A program made the translations under genes and the position numbers. Under the pieces are notes generated by a model. That model ran no database searches, was not told the DNA's origin, and worked only from the letters and a program-made list of their open reading frames with translations. Positions 31,401 to 39,039 of a stretch of DNA of 49,417 bases are shown here, in pieces. Within the stretch, counting starts at the first letter, position 1, and the number at the start of each line of letters is the position of its first letter. Source of the DNA: DTFZ01 sp050260375 (GTDB lineage Bacteria; Bacillota; Clostridia; Christensenellales; SZUA-584); the NCBI GenBank assembly GCA_050260375.1, contig JBLNCA010000024.1, positions 1-49,417 of the forward strand. The letters run 5' to 3'.

Positions 31401-32726
31401 AGAGCACGCTTCATTGAGTATCACCTCGTCTATCACGCCGTCCTTTATTCGCATGCATTTCATGTCCTGGCCGCCGATGTCGAGTATAAAATCGGTGTCC
31501 GGCTTGAAGTGCTTTGCCGCCGTGTAGTGCGCTACGGTTTCCACCTCGCTGCAGTCGAGCGAAAAAGCGGCCTTGGCAAGGCTTTCGCCGTAGCCCGTGG
31601 AAGCGGCGTGCGCTATATACGCGCCCTGCGGCAGCCTGTCGTATATTTCTTCAAATATCTCCTTTATTATATCGAGTGGCCTGCCCTCGTTAGAGCCGTA
31701 ATGCGTGTGCAGTATGTCGCCTTGCTGCGATATTAATACGGCCTTAGTCGTCGTGGAGCCGGCGTCTATGCCAAGGTAACACGGGCCGCAGTATTCGGAG
31801 AGCGGCTTTATTGCCACATCGGCGGCGGCATGGCGCTCCTTGAACTCCTTGTATTCGGCTTCGTTTTCAAAAAGCGGCTTTAAGTGCTCCGAAGTGTCCT
31901 CAAACGCCTTAAGGCTGCGCGTCCGCTCCGTGAGCGCTTTTAAGCTGACGCTCTTGTTTGCCATTAGTGCCGCGCCCGCCGCGACGAACATCATCGCATG
32001 CTGCGTTTCCATTATATCGTCGGGAGAGAGCTTTAATGTTTTTACGAACCGCGCTTTTAAAGAGGGCAGGAAGTAAAGCGGCCCGCCAAGGAACGCTATC
32101 TTTCCCCTTATCGGACGGCCGCAGGCCAGCCCGCTTATCGTCTGGTTCACTACGGCCTGAAACACGGACGCCGCTATGTCTTCCCGCGCTGCTCCTTCGT
32201 TTATGAGCGGTTGTATGTCGCTTTTCGCGAACACTCCGCAGCGCGCCGCAATCTCGTAGACGTTGGTGGCTTCCGCGGCCAGCTCGTCGAGGCCTTTTGC
32301 GTCCGTCTGCAGCAGCGAGGCCATCTGGTCTATAAAAGCGCCCGTACCGCCCGCGCACGTGCCGTTCATCCTTTGCTCGGTGCTGCCCGAAAAGTACGTT
32401 ATCTTCGCGTCTTCCCCGCCGAGCTCTATGGCCACGTCCGTTTCGGGTATGAATTCCTTTATCGCGCTGCTCGCGGCTATAACCTCCTGCACGAACGGCA
32501 GCGAAAGCCATTTGCTTACCGACAGCCCGCCCGAGCCCGTGACGCACGCGAACACATCGATATCGCCCAGGCGCTTATGCGCGTCTTCCAGCATCGAAGA
32601 AACGGCGTATGCGATATCGCTCATATGCCTTTTATAATAGCTGTAGACCATACTGCCCTGCGAGAATACCGCGCATTTGACTGTGGTCGACCCTATATCC
32701 AGCCCCATTTTGCACGAATTATCCAT
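28446..32726 (-). CDS. Giant acyl-CoA dehydratase activase/HgdB-type fusion protein
   Basis: A 1426-residue fusion of the 2-hydroxyacyl-CoA dehydratase system type. Two BcrA/BadF ATPase modules come first: GLDIGSTTVK near residue 7 with cluster cysteines about 122 (NGTCAGGTGAF) and 162 (AARCGVF), then GIDAGSTTTK near 319 with cysteines about 440 (ACSSGCGSF) and 477 (DLGSRCTVF). Next come a DUF2229-like region (about 660-920) and an HgdB-like C-terminal part (about 1000-1400) with NDACYPS, QTGGGCRAS and QPFACLPNH. The ATG at 32726 has GGAGA seven bases upstream. Known relatives are common in Clostridia, but no substrate is proven; ATP-driven low-potential electron transfer is the family mechanism. 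It stands alone, without a separate dehydratase. Confidence 0.88.
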   Translation of the reverse strand: MDNSCKMGLDIGSTTVKCAVFSQGSMVYSYYKRHMSDIAYAVSSMLEDAHKRLGDIDVFACVTGSGGLSVSKWLSLPFVQEVIAASSAIKEFIPETDVAIELGGEDAKITYFSGSTEQRMNGTCAGGTGAFIDQMASLLQTDAKGLDELAAEATNVYEIAARCGVFAKSDIQPLINEGAAREDIAASVFQAVVNQTISGLACGRPIRGKIAFLGGPLYFLPSLKARFVKTLKLSPDDIMETQHAMMFVAAGAALMANKSVSLKALTERTRSLKAFEDTSEHLKPLFENEAEYKEFKERHAAADVAIKPLSEYCGPCYLGIDAGSTTTKAVLISQQGDILHTHYGSNEGRPLDIIKEIFEEIYDRLPQGAYIAHAASTGYGESLAKAAFSLDCSEVETVAHYTAAKHFKPDTDFILDIGGQDMKCMRIKDGVIDEVILNEACSSGCGSFLETFAASLGVSLEEFVQQALFAPQPVDLGSRCTVFMNSKVRQAQKEGATLGAISAGLSYSVIKNALYKVIKLKNAEDLGKGIVVQGGTFLNDAVLRALELLSKREVVRPAVAGLMGAYGAALIAKQRCPKGAVSSVLSKEALGAMRITKKNARCGRCENNCRFTINDFGDGRRFISGNRCERGAGQSEERNKLPDMYEYTYNRLFSYKPLSKEEATRGEIGIPRVLGMYENYPFWHTFFTELSYRVVLSPRSSRSVYTAGIESIPSESLCYPAKIAHGAVRKLIDAGVKTIFFPCVPYEKKEQKKSDNNYNCPIVTSYAENIKNNMPEIKENGVTLLMPFLPMDKIGKLKKRLVEEFPQIPAAEVKRAAKLAWQEKLRFQSDIRHQGEKIVARVKRGELKAIILGGRPYHIDPEINHGISSIVTSLGFAVLTEQSVAHLGDYRPIRVLDQWVYHTRIYSAAHLAGRVPGLELVQLNSFGCGIDAVVTDQVQEIIKAYGKIYTLIKIDEISNTGAIKIRLRSLAAAISERVGKKGLLGIAEAVKGKAVEYKKVVFEKFMRKEYTILSPQMSPIHFDFLRAAFTASGYRFELLPSVDRTAVEEGLKYVNNDACYPSILVTGQLIEAVKSGRYDTNKLACIISQTGGGCRASNYISFIRKALKDAGYGNIPVISLSAGGIEKHPGFKITLRLLKRAMRAMIYGDLLNRLTLATRPYELNKGDADRALQKWRGIAIENIKRLNGRLFKRSIVEMVKEFDNIPVVEKRKPVIGVVGEILVKYHPTANNQIIKVLEDEGAEVKVPDLIDFLLYCAYNMNFKHDKLGRPKLFAHFGNAAISIIENSRKLMRRVLQNSKRFSPPSYISEKARAAAEFLSLGNQTGEGWFLTGEMAELLKEGADGIVCVQPFACLPNHIVGKGVIQPIRAKFPEANIVAIDYDPGASEVNQLNRIKLMLSLAQEKIAKSQKEPGQHKKSASEAKQVL

Positions 32727-32777
32727 AGACCGTTCTCCATCTTTAATGCACCGATAAGTATACACCCGCGGTTAGAA

Positions 32778-32806
32778 AAGATAAAGCAGATTATGTAAAC
32801 TTTCAA
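32778..32806 (-). promoter_or_regulatory. Candidate promoter of the giant fusion gene
   Basis: On the minus strand TTGAAA - 17 bases - TATCTT, about 50 bases before the start codon. Confidence 0.5.
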
Positions 32807-32884
32807 CCGACTCTGCAACTATATAATACACTTGCATTATAATATGCTACGCGTTGTGTGAGCAGCCACCATTGATTACCATCC

Positions 32885-32913
32885 GATATAAAAAGCCTCC
32901 TGCAGGAGGCTTT
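32885..32913 (-). terminator. Terminator of the GNAT-like gene
   Basis: AAAGCCTCC - TGCA - GGAGGCTTT followed by TTTTAT on the minus strand; it lies beyond palindromic repeat F. Confidence 0.8.
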
Positions 32914-32920
32914 AATTAAT

Positions 32921-32962
32921 TCGGAATCCCCGGCAAGACGTGAAACTTGCCGGAGTGTGAAT
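32921..32962 (-). repeat. Palindromic repeat copy F
   Basis: Minus-strand reading: TTCACACTCCGGCAAGT - TTCACGT - CTTGCCGGGG - ATTCCGA. It begins at the stop codon of the GNAT-like gene. Confidence 0.7.
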
Positions 32963-34095
32963 TATTCGCTCAGATGTTTTACGTAGCAGCGCCTGCGCTT
33001 GTGCTGTTCTACGTCGTAGTTTTTCCATAAATCCTGTATCTTCCTATTGCTTTCAAGTTCGGGCGAAGACTCCGCGTATTTTACGCCCTGCTCTACAGCG
33101 GATATGGTTATCTCGTTCATCAGCACCGCCGCGAGCCCCGCTTTCTGGTAATCCGGGTGCACCGCGACGAGGAACAGCTCTATCTCCTCGGGATGGTTTA
33201 TGGCTTTGAGAAGGTGCGCCCATCCAAAAGGAAATAACCTGCCGCCCGACTTTTGCAGCGCTCCCGCGAGCGACGGCGAAGCGAGCGCAAACCCCACGAG
33301 TTTGTCGTTTTGGTCGAGTATAAACTTCGCGTATCTGGGATTCAGAATGGGCGTGTACATTTTCAGGTAATACCTCGCTTCGTTATCGGTATAAGGTACT
33401 ACGCCGTAAAGGTCTTTATAGCACTCGCTCAGCAGTTCGAATATCTGTATTATAATAGGCGCGGCGTCCTTTATCTTTTTTATTTTGAAAAAGTGCACGT
33501 TGGAGCGCTCCATCACTTTCTTGGCAAGCTCCTGCACGCGTTTTAAGCGGGTGTCGTTTTTATCGGGCGCTTTTATCCTGTATTCCACCCAGTCTATATC
33601 CTTAACGTATCCGTGAGCTTCAAAGTGCTTGGGATAATACGGGTAATTGTATATCGTGACGGACGAGCCCATCCTGTCGAAACCCTCTACAAGCAGCCCT
33701 TCCTTCTCGAGGTCGGTAAATCCCAGCGGCCCGTGCACTTCCGTAAGCCCAAGCTCTTTCGCCCAGCCTTCCACCGCGCCGAACAGCGCCGCCGAAACAT
33801 CCATATCGTCAATAAAATCCACCCTTGTTAAGCGAATCTGCTTTTGATTCCAGCGCTTGTTTGCCGCATGGTGGACTATCGCCCCGATTCGTCCCGCTAT
33901 TTTGCCGTCCTTGTACGCGAGAAAAAACTTTGCGTCGCAGTGCTCAAACGACGGGTTTGTTTCCGGCATGAGCATTTTAAGCTCGTCGCCCTTAAGGTCG
34001 GGCACGAAATTCTTATTCCCCTTATACAGCTTGTCCGGAAAACGAATAAACTTTTTTAAGTCTTTCTTTTCAGATATCGCTTTTATCTCAACCAT
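32962..34095 (-). CDS. GNAT-like N-acetyltransferase (YghO type)
   Basis: A 377-residue protein of the large GNAT-like group found in Clostridia and Bacteroidetes. The N-terminal half contains LPDKLYKGNKNFVPDLKGDE-like sequence (FIRFPDKLYKGNKNFVP near residue 15), then HGPLGFTDLEKEGLLVEGFD. The C-terminal GNAT core has ELFLVAVHPDYQKAGLAAVLMNE near residue 305, the acetyl-CoA pyrophosphate loop (QKAGLA). GAGG precedes ATG at seven bases. It is a single gene. The substrate is unknown; some relatives act on lipids or peptides. Confidence 0.82.
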   Translation of the reverse strand: MVEIKAISEKKDLKKFIRFPDKLYKGNKNFVPDLKGDELKMLMPETNPSFEHCDAKFFLAYKDGKIAGRIGAIVHHAANKRWNQKQIRLTRVDFIDDMDVSAALFGAVEGWAKELGLTEVHGPLGFTDLEKEGLLVEGFDRMGSSVTIYNYPYYPKHFEAHGYVKDIDWVEYRIKAPDKNDTRLKRVQELAKKVMERSNVHFFKIKKIKDAAPIIIQIFELLSECYKDLYGVVPYTDNEARYYLKMYTPILNPRYAKFILDQNDKLVGFALASPSLAGALQKSGGRLFPFGWAHLLKAINHPEEIELFLVAVHPDYQKAGLAAVLMNEITISAVEQGVKYAESSPELESNRKIQDLWKNYDVEQHKRRRCYVKHLSE

Positions 34096-34279
34096 CTTTC
34101 GACCTCGGCAAGTATATTTTAAATTATTATATCATTTGCTTCCGTATAAGTATATAAAAAAGAAACCTAAACTCTTAGGAGACGCTGGTATATAATTTTA
34201 TTAATTGGCAACAATTGTTTCATAGCAACCGCTTTTATGCTCCTTTATATTTTGCGTAAATAACGATGCGCAAGAGAAA

Positions 34280-34318
34280 ACGAGACAAGGCCGCTAAAAA
34301 TAGCGGCCTTGTCTCGTT
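34280..34318 (-). terminator. Terminator of mreCD
   Basis: A near-perfect stem AACGAGACAAGGCCGCTA/TAGCGGCCTTGTCTCGTT (18 bp, 3-base loop) followed by TTTTCTCTTG on the minus strand, 8 bases past the mreD stop. Confidence 0.88.
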
Positions 34319-34325
34319 ATTGACG

Positions 34326-34847
34326 TCATAATATTTTCTTGATGTCTTCGGAATCTTTCCTTTTTACGGAGCGTATACGGTATACCCTTCTCATAACAAA
34401 GTAAACAAGGAACATGAAAACGCCGGTAAAAGCCGCTTCCGGCAGTATATACCTTATAAACATAGACGCGAGCGAAAACTCTTTGTCCAGTATATAGGCG
34501 AGCAGCGCCGCAGTGGTTTCCTTTACGAAATAAGCCCCTACCGCAAACGAAAAAGGCAGTATGACCTTGTCTATGTAATAGATGTTCCTGCGCACAAAGA
34601 ACGAAAACGCCGCGGCGAGAAAATACGAAAGGGCATAAAACCCGATGGTTCCCGTATAAAGGTCGAGGCCGAGGCCGCAGATAAGCCCAACCCACGCCCC
34701 GGCCATGCTGTTGTCAAGCAGTACTATCGAAATCGTAGAACATATGATTATATCGGGCGCAACGCCCGCGATGTTGATATTGGGAAACACGGCGTTGGCA
34801 AATATAAGGTTTACCGCCGCTACGGCCGCAAAAACAAGATACCTCAT
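34326..34847 (-). CDS. mreD: Rod-shape determining protein MreD
   Basis: A membrane component of the elongasome that works with MreC and MreB in lateral wall synthesis. 173 residues with about six membrane segments, beginning YLVFAAVAAVNLIFANAVFP, with PDIIICSTISIVLLDNSMAGAWVGLICGLGLDLYTG in the middle, a conserved MreD stretch. The C-terminus is basic (RRVYRIRSVKRKDSEDIKKIL). It overlaps mreC by four bases (ATGA). mreB and minC/minD are absent from the neighbourhood. Confidence 0.9.
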   Translation of the reverse strand: MRYLVFAAVAAVNLIFANAVFPNINIAGVAPDIIICSTISIVLLDNSMAGAWVGLICGLGLDLYTGTIGFYALSYFLAAAFSFFVRRNIYYIDKVILPFSFAVGAYFVKETTAALLAYILDKEFSLASMFIRYILPEAAFTGVFMFLVYFVMRRVYRIRSVKRKDSEDIKKIL

Positions 34848-35701
34848 TTGGCGGCCTCTTCAATCTCAATTGGCTTGGTCGTGATAACGCTCACCTCTTC
34901 GAGATGGTTGAAATCCACCCACGGCTTTACGACGGCTTCGTTCTTCATTCCGTCGCTGCTCGAGCTCACCTCTATAACCTCCCCGATTTTAATGCCTTTG
35001 GGGAATACGTCCGTGAGCCCGGACGTTATTACCGTATCGCCCGGCACTACGTCGGCGTTTAAAGGAAGCTTGCCGAGCGTAAGCGTGGCGTTTTCCTCGT
35101 CGCCCGAAGATACCGTTCCCGATACTATGCCGGGGTCTCTCGTCCTTTCGACTATTGCCGGAACGCCGCTCTCGCTGTCTATAATCGAAAGCACACGGCT
35201 CCAGTTAGCGCCCGCAGCAATAACCATGCCCACCAGGCCGTCGCCGTTTACCACCGGCATGTTGACCTCAACGCCGTTTGCCAATCCTACGTTGATAGTA
35301 AACGTGCTGAACCAGTGCCCCGGGTCCTTCCTTATTACCCTCGCGGACACGATATCGAGCTCGGGATTTGTATTCACGAAATTGAGCAGCGAGGAGAGCC
35401 GCTCGTTCTCCCTTTTTACCTCGTAATAATCCTGCAGCTGTCCTTTCAGTTCGGCCACCTGCGCTTTTAACTCCTGGTTTTCCTTCCGCACGTCCGCGCC
35501 GGTAAAAACGCGCGAGAAAAAGTCGGAAATGGCGTCGGTCGCGGAATAAAGGGCGCTCTGGACAGGAGAAAGTATACTGCCGATAATGCTCTCCGTACCG
35601 GACATATCTTTTACTCCCGCCGTCATTATAAGCAGCACAAGCAAAACAATGACGGTTATTATCGTTACCATAAGCGGCCTGTTTCGCCAGATAGGCAGCA
35701 T
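34844..35701 (-). CDS. mreC: Rod-shape determining protein MreC
   Basis: A bitopic scaffold of the elongasome. 285 residues with a membrane segment at about 9-27 (VTIITVIVLLVLLIMTAG), a coiled coil (about 70-105, VRKENQELKAQVAELKGQLQDYYEVKRENERLSSLL) and two beta-barrel domains with WSRVLSIIDSESGVPAIVERTRDPGIVSG and GDTVITSGLTDVFPKGIKIGEV, the classic MreC signatures. AAGAGGG precedes ATG. A sigma-A promoter lies at 35737-35764, so mreCD are transcribed without mreB. Confidence 0.95.
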   Translation of the reverse strand: MLPIWRNRPLMVTIITVIVLLVLLIMTAGVKDMSGTESIIGSILSPVQSALYSATDAISDFFSRVFTGADVRKENQELKAQVAELKGQLQDYYEVKRENERLSSLLNFVNTNPELDIVSARVIRKDPGHWFSTFTINVGLANGVEVNMPVVNGDGLVGMVIAAGANWSRVLSIIDSESGVPAIVERTRDPGIVSGTVSSGDEENATLTLGKLPLNADVVPGDTVITSGLTDVFPKGIKIGEVIEVSSSSDGMKNEAVVKPWVDFNHLEEVSVITTKPIEIEEAAK

Positions 35702-35736
35702 TTAACGCCCTCTTTTCCCTGAAAATTATGTTTGAT

Positions 35737-35764
35737 ATTATAACATAAATACAGTGTTTGTAAA
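35737..35764 (-). promoter_or_regulatory. Sigma-A promoter of mreCD
   Basis: On the minus strand TTTACA - 16 bases - TATAAT, about 40 bases upstream of the mreC start. Confidence 0.7.
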
Positions 35765-35817
35765 ACCGAGGACACAATATGTTCACATGTGGGCTTAAAA
35801 CGCCTCTCGTTTTTTTA

Positions 35818-35846
35818 TTGACTTGCAGGGAATGCTGTTATAGTAT
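35818..35846 (+). promoter_or_regulatory. Sigma-A promoter of the RluA-like gene
   Basis: TTGACT - 17 bases - TAGTAT, 50 bases before ATG. Confidence 0.7.
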
Positions 35847-35896
35847 TTCTGTTGCAGTATACATAAAAAGGCTTAACGGCAGGCAAGGAGAAATAA

Positions 35897-36814
35897 ATGG
35901 TTTCTTTGGTGGTGAAAGAAACGCGCGAAGACAAGCTGCTCGACGCGCTTCGTGAAGCGTACCCCGGTTTTTCTAAAAAGGCTATGGCCAGGGCGTTCAA
36001 GCACGGCTTGGTCACTCTCAACGGCGAGCGGGCAAAATGCGGCGACAAGGTCAAAAAAGGCGACGAGATACGCGTTTTCGTGACGGGCGACGTCGCCGGG
36101 TTGGAGCTAAAACCGGAGATCATTTACCAGGACGAAAATTTCATCATCGCGGACAAGCCCGCCGGCCTTAAATGCGTCTCGGACGACGGCGAACCCAGCG
36201 TGCTCGCCATGGTCGAAGAACACATGAAAAAAAGGGGCGAATACAGCCTCGACGCGCTGCTTGTGCCTTATATGGTCTATCACCTGGAGAAATACGTAAG
36301 CGGGCTTGTTGTGCTTGCCAAGCACGAGGGCGCATACCTTTTTATGACACAGGCGCTCGCGCAGCGCAGATTTTCAAGATTTTACGTCTGCTCCGTCGTC
36401 GGCCAGGCAAAAGAAAACGAGGAGCTGCTCGCATATCACCATCAGCACAACTCGCGCGTAAGGATATTGGGCAGCCGCAGCAAAGACGCAAAGCCTATCG
36501 TTACGCGCTATTCGCTTTTGTCTTCCGGCACGGAAATGTCGCTTATATGCGCGCGTCCGCTCACGAATTCTCTTCATCAGGTTAGAGCGCACCTCGCGTT
36601 TGCCGGCCTGCCCGTCGTAGGCGACGATATCTACGGGAACAGGAAATTCAACAAAAAACACGGCGCAGATTATGCCGCCGTATGGCTCAAGACCATAATA
36701 TTCGAAACAGGATCTAACCATGAGTACGGTTACTTAAACGGCAGAAGGTTTGAATCCCGTACGTGCAGCTTTCCGAAATGCGTTTACGACGACGGCCTTT
36801 TAAAGCATACATAA
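35897..36814 (+). CDS. RluA-family pseudouridine synthase homologue with altered active site
   Basis: 305 residues: an S4 RNA-binding domain (about 10-70, FSKKAMARAFKHGLVTLNGERAKCGDKVKKGDEI) and an RluA-type catalytic domain (about 80-300, IIYQDENFIIADKPAGLKC; LTNSLHQVRAHLAFAGLPVVGDDIYG). In active enzymes the signature is HRLDxxTSGL with the catalytic Asp; here it reads YHLEKYVSGL, so the Asp position is Glu131 and the His-Arg pair is Tyr-His. The downstream HQVRxHLA motif is intact. It may be a slow or inactive enzyme, or an RNA-binding protein. AAGGAG precedes ATG; single gene. Confidence 0.85.
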   Translation: MVSLVVKETREDKLLDALREAYPGFSKKAMARAFKHGLVTLNGERAKCGDKVKKGDEIRVFVTGDVAGLELKPEIIYQDENFIIADKPAGLKCVSDDGEPSVLAMVEEHMKKRGEYSLDALLVPYMVYHLEKYVSGLVVLAKHEGAYLFMTQALAQRRFSRFYVCSVVGQAKENEELLAYHHQHNSRVRILGSRSKDAKPIVTRYSLLSSGTEMSLICARPLTNSLHQVRAHLAFAGLPVVGDDIYGNRKFNKKHGADYAAVWLKTIIFETGSNHEYGYLNGRRFESRTCSFPKCVYDDGLLKHT

Positions 36815-37198
36815 AAAGATTCATATCACATATAACGGCCATATATACCCCCATTTTCTCTGATAAACAGCCGGAATGCTAAATGCCCGCTATTATTGTA
36901 TTTTTACTGATTTTAAGGCAAAAATGTATTAAGTATTTTGGGGATTCCGCACTTTTTTTGTCAAAAGTATATACAATATTGATAATATGTGTGATATTAT
37001 ACTGTCTAGTATTACGTATCTTCAAGTATATACAACAAGCCTGGGGGGTAAGCATAGACAATAAAGTTTTTTAAGGACTTGGTCGTTGCTGCGGCTTGGT
37101 TTCACGGACTCGCTTATTCTTCGAAACGGATTAGCCGGGTATTATGAAACCATATTTTTCAGGTGCGGTGGTAGTAATATCTTCTTGTAGGGGGGCAT
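36815..37198. other. AT-rich intergenic region upstream of the Spo0E-like gene
   Basis: 384 bases without a gene I would accept. A small open frame (36883-37074) lacks a ribosome site and sits on the promoter. From about 36993 the region is the long 5' leader of the next gene and includes a GGTTTCA/TGAAACC pairing at roughly 37098-37152. Confidence 0.5.
36958..36986 (+). promoter_or_regulatory. Sigma-A promoter of the Spo0E-like gene
   Basis: TTGTCA - 17 bases - GATAAT. It implies a leader of about 205 bases before the ATG at 37199. Confidence 0.65.
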
Positions 37199-37438
37199 AT
37201 GCGGGTCACTGGATCTCAAAATGTAAACGCGCATTCAAAAAGAAAAAAAGTACGGGAAGAGTTGTTAAGGGAACAAAAGATACTTGAAGAGATGGTCCTT
37301 GAAATGATGGAAAAAGGCCAGTCCAACATGGGCGAAAACACAAGGATATTAAAACAGAGCGGGAAACTCGACAAGCTTATAGTTGACGAGATGTTGCTCA
37401 GCGAAATGAAAGAGAAATATCCTGATAAGTACGAATGA
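37199..37438 (+). CDS. Spo0E-like aspartyl-phosphate phosphatase family protein
   Basis: 79 residues. Spo0E-type proteins are two-helix dimers that dephosphorylate Spo0A~P and delay sporulation. Seen here: a first helix (KVREELLREQKILEEMVLEMMEKG) and the family signature SxxLD as QSGKLDKLIVDEM (about residues 51-63) at the start of the second helix. The basic N-terminal 15 residues are an extension. AGGGGG precedes ATG by four bases. It is 57 bases upstream of a PAS-PP2C phosphatase gene, with a terminator-like stem between them. The family assignment rests on the signature and size. Confidence 0.75.
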   Translation: MRVTGSQNVNAHSKRKKVREELLREQKILEEMVLEMMEKGQSNMGENTRILKQSGKLDKLIVDEMLLSEMKEKYPDKYE

Positions 37439-37443
37439 TTTTT

Positions 37444-37480
37444 TCCGTAAGCGCACTTATGGCTGACGGATAATTTTTTT
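37444..37480 (+). terminator. Terminator or attenuator between the Spo0E-like and PP2C genes
   Basis: TCCGTAAGC/GCTGACGGA (one A-G mismatch, 9-base loop), then TAATTTTTTT. It would limit transcription into the phosphatase gene. Confidence 0.6.
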
Positions 37481-37495
37481 CTAGGGGTTGGGTGT

Positions 37496-38578
37496 ATGCC
37501 AAATAACGAGACGTTGACTTCTGACAGTTTGTCTTCCGCCATACTCGACAGTATTCCCGATATGGTGCAGGTGATAGACAGAGACGGAAAGATAGTTTAC
37601 GCCAACAATATCTTAAAGTCCAAGTTTGGCTGTGCAGAAGGAGAAGCTTGTATAAAGTTTCCGGGGGCTACCAAATGCTGCGATACCTGCATCGCAAAAA
37701 AATGCATCAAGGATAAAAAGACATACAGCATTTCGTCGCGCGCAAAAGGCAGGATATATTCGATAAGCGCGAGGCCGGTGGAATTCGACGAAGGCACTTA
37801 CGCTCTTGAAATATTCAGGGACATCACACAGGAACAGAATTTAAAAAACAAGCTGATGGCAAACAATTCGCGCATGATGAACGACTTGGAGATTGCGCGG
37901 AGCCTTCAGCTTTCGATACTGCGCCACAACCTTCCGCAGGTTGGGGGCTACAGCTTCTGCGCCGAGTTTCTGCCCTGCGAGGCGCTGGGCGGCGACATGT
38001 ACGACTGCTTTCTCACGCGCGACGGGCGCATAATAATGTATATCGCCGACGTGTCCGGCCACGGCGTTATGCCCGCTATGCTGACTGTGTACCTGCGCCA
38101 GGAGATGTTCGCGCAATGCAAGACGCCGGGCATATCCCCCGCCGAAGTGCTGCATAACATACAAAACTCGTTTGAAGACTTGAATACCGAAGAAAGCATA
38201 TATATAACGATATTCGTGCTTGCGCTCGAGCCCGAGACGGGCAATATAGTGTTCTCAAACGCCGGGCACAGCGTGCCGCCCCTTATCGCAAGCCGCAAAG
38301 GCGTAAGGGAGCTGTTCCTTCCCGGCACGCCCATATGCAGGTGGGCCGGCTCGCACGCGCATGAAGAGATGAGCGAGCGGCTGGCGAAAGGCGAAAGGCT
38401 GCTCCTCTACACGGACGGGCTTGACGGCATACATACAGGCTATACGTCCAACGAAAAGCTGAATCAGATACTTTTAAACCGCAAGCTCAAGGGCAAAGGC
38501 TTGCTCGACGAGATAAAGATGCAGTTCACGCAGACGAAAGCGGACGACGTTACAATAATGCTGTGCGAGCGCGACTGA
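37496..38578 (+). CDS. PAS-PP2C (SpoIIE/RsbU-type) serine phosphatase
   Basis: 360 residues. A PAS domain (about 12-115) contains a cysteine cluster: Cys46, 52, 61, 62, 65 and 70 (the core reads TKCCDTCIAKKC), suggesting a metal or Fe-S sensor. A short coiled coil (LKNKLMANNSRMMNDLEIARSLQ) links to the PP2C domain (about 140-360), where GGDMYD, DVSGHGVMPAML, YTDGLDG and DDVTIM supply the metal-binding aspartates. Such proteins dephosphorylate anti-anti-sigma factors; no RsbV/RsbW-like gene is in the window. AGGGG lies eight bases before ATG. Sensing of redox or metals is inference from the cysteines. Confidence 0.88.
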   Translation: MPNNETLTSDSLSSAILDSIPDMVQVIDRDGKIVYANNILKSKFGCAEGEACIKFPGATKCCDTCIAKKCIKDKKTYSISSRAKGRIYSISARPVEFDEGTYALEIFRDITQEQNLKNKLMANNSRMMNDLEIARSLQLSILRHNLPQVGGYSFCAEFLPCEALGGDMYDCFLTRDGRIIMYIADVSGHGVMPAMLTVYLRQEMFAQCKTPGISPAEVLHNIQNSFEDLNTEESIYITIFVLALEPETGNIVFSNAGHSVPPLIASRKGVRELFLPGTPICRWAGSHAHEEMSERLAKGERLLLYTDGLDGIHTGYTSNEKLNQILLNRKLKGKGLLDEIKMQFTQTKADDVTIMLCERD

Positions 38579-38599
38579 GCAAAGTTTTTAAGCTGCTAA

Positions 38600-38626
38600 A
38601 AAGCGGGCCCTGTGTGAGCCCGCTTT
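38600..38626 (+). terminator. Terminator of the PP2C gene
   Basis: AAAGCGGGC/GCCCGCTTT, 9-base loop, then CTATATTA. A second perfect hairpin, CGAATGCGG/CCGCATTCG, follows at 38635-38659. Confidence 0.7.
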
Positions 38627-38634
38627 CTATATTA

Positions 38635-38974
38635 CGAATGCGGTATGATGCCGCATTCGGCAGGAAAAGTGTTTCAAATTCATATCGTGTTCTTATATTA
38701 TACCAGCCTGTTTTGAAAAATCAATTGGTTTTTTACGCCGTAAAGCCCCTTAAGCCGCAGTATATGCTTGTATTGTACTTTTAAAAACGTTTATATTCCA
38801 AAAACATATGCATTCCCGCCATAGCCCCGCTAAAAACGCTTATACGCGCAGTTTTTAAAGTTTGGCTTATATTTAACCTGTTCAGCCCCGCAGCGCTTAC
38901 ATATTATGCTTTATAATAGAATTACTTTCGCCACCAGCATTGCCCCACGACGAAACTGTGGGTAAGAGCGGCTT
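38635..38974. other. Intergenic region with an extra hairpin
   Basis: Holds the CGAATGCGG/CCGCATTCG hairpin at 38635-38659 and a weak CCCAC/GTGGG stem near 38943. Otherwise AT-rich with no credible gene or known RNA. Confidence 0.45.
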
Positions 38975-39022
38975 AATAACAAAAGCCCGCACGCACACGG
39001 AAAACCGCATGAATACGGGCTT
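38975..39022 (-). terminator. Terminator of rplM-rpsI
   Basis: AAGCCCG/CGGGCTT with a long inner loop and TTTTGTTATT on the minus strand, 18 bases past the rpsI stop. Confidence 0.65.
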
Positions 39023-39039
39023 GACAAGCAATATTGTAA

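Noticed and set aside
36883..37074. Small 63-residue hydrophobic protein
   Set aside because: No ribosome site, very AT-rich, and it covers the promoter of the Spo0E-like gene.
36993..37198. Cyclic-di-GMP or other known riboswitch in the Spo0E-like leader
   Set aside because: I could find a GGTTTCA/TGAAACC pairing but none of the conserved core sequences of the classes I can recognise.
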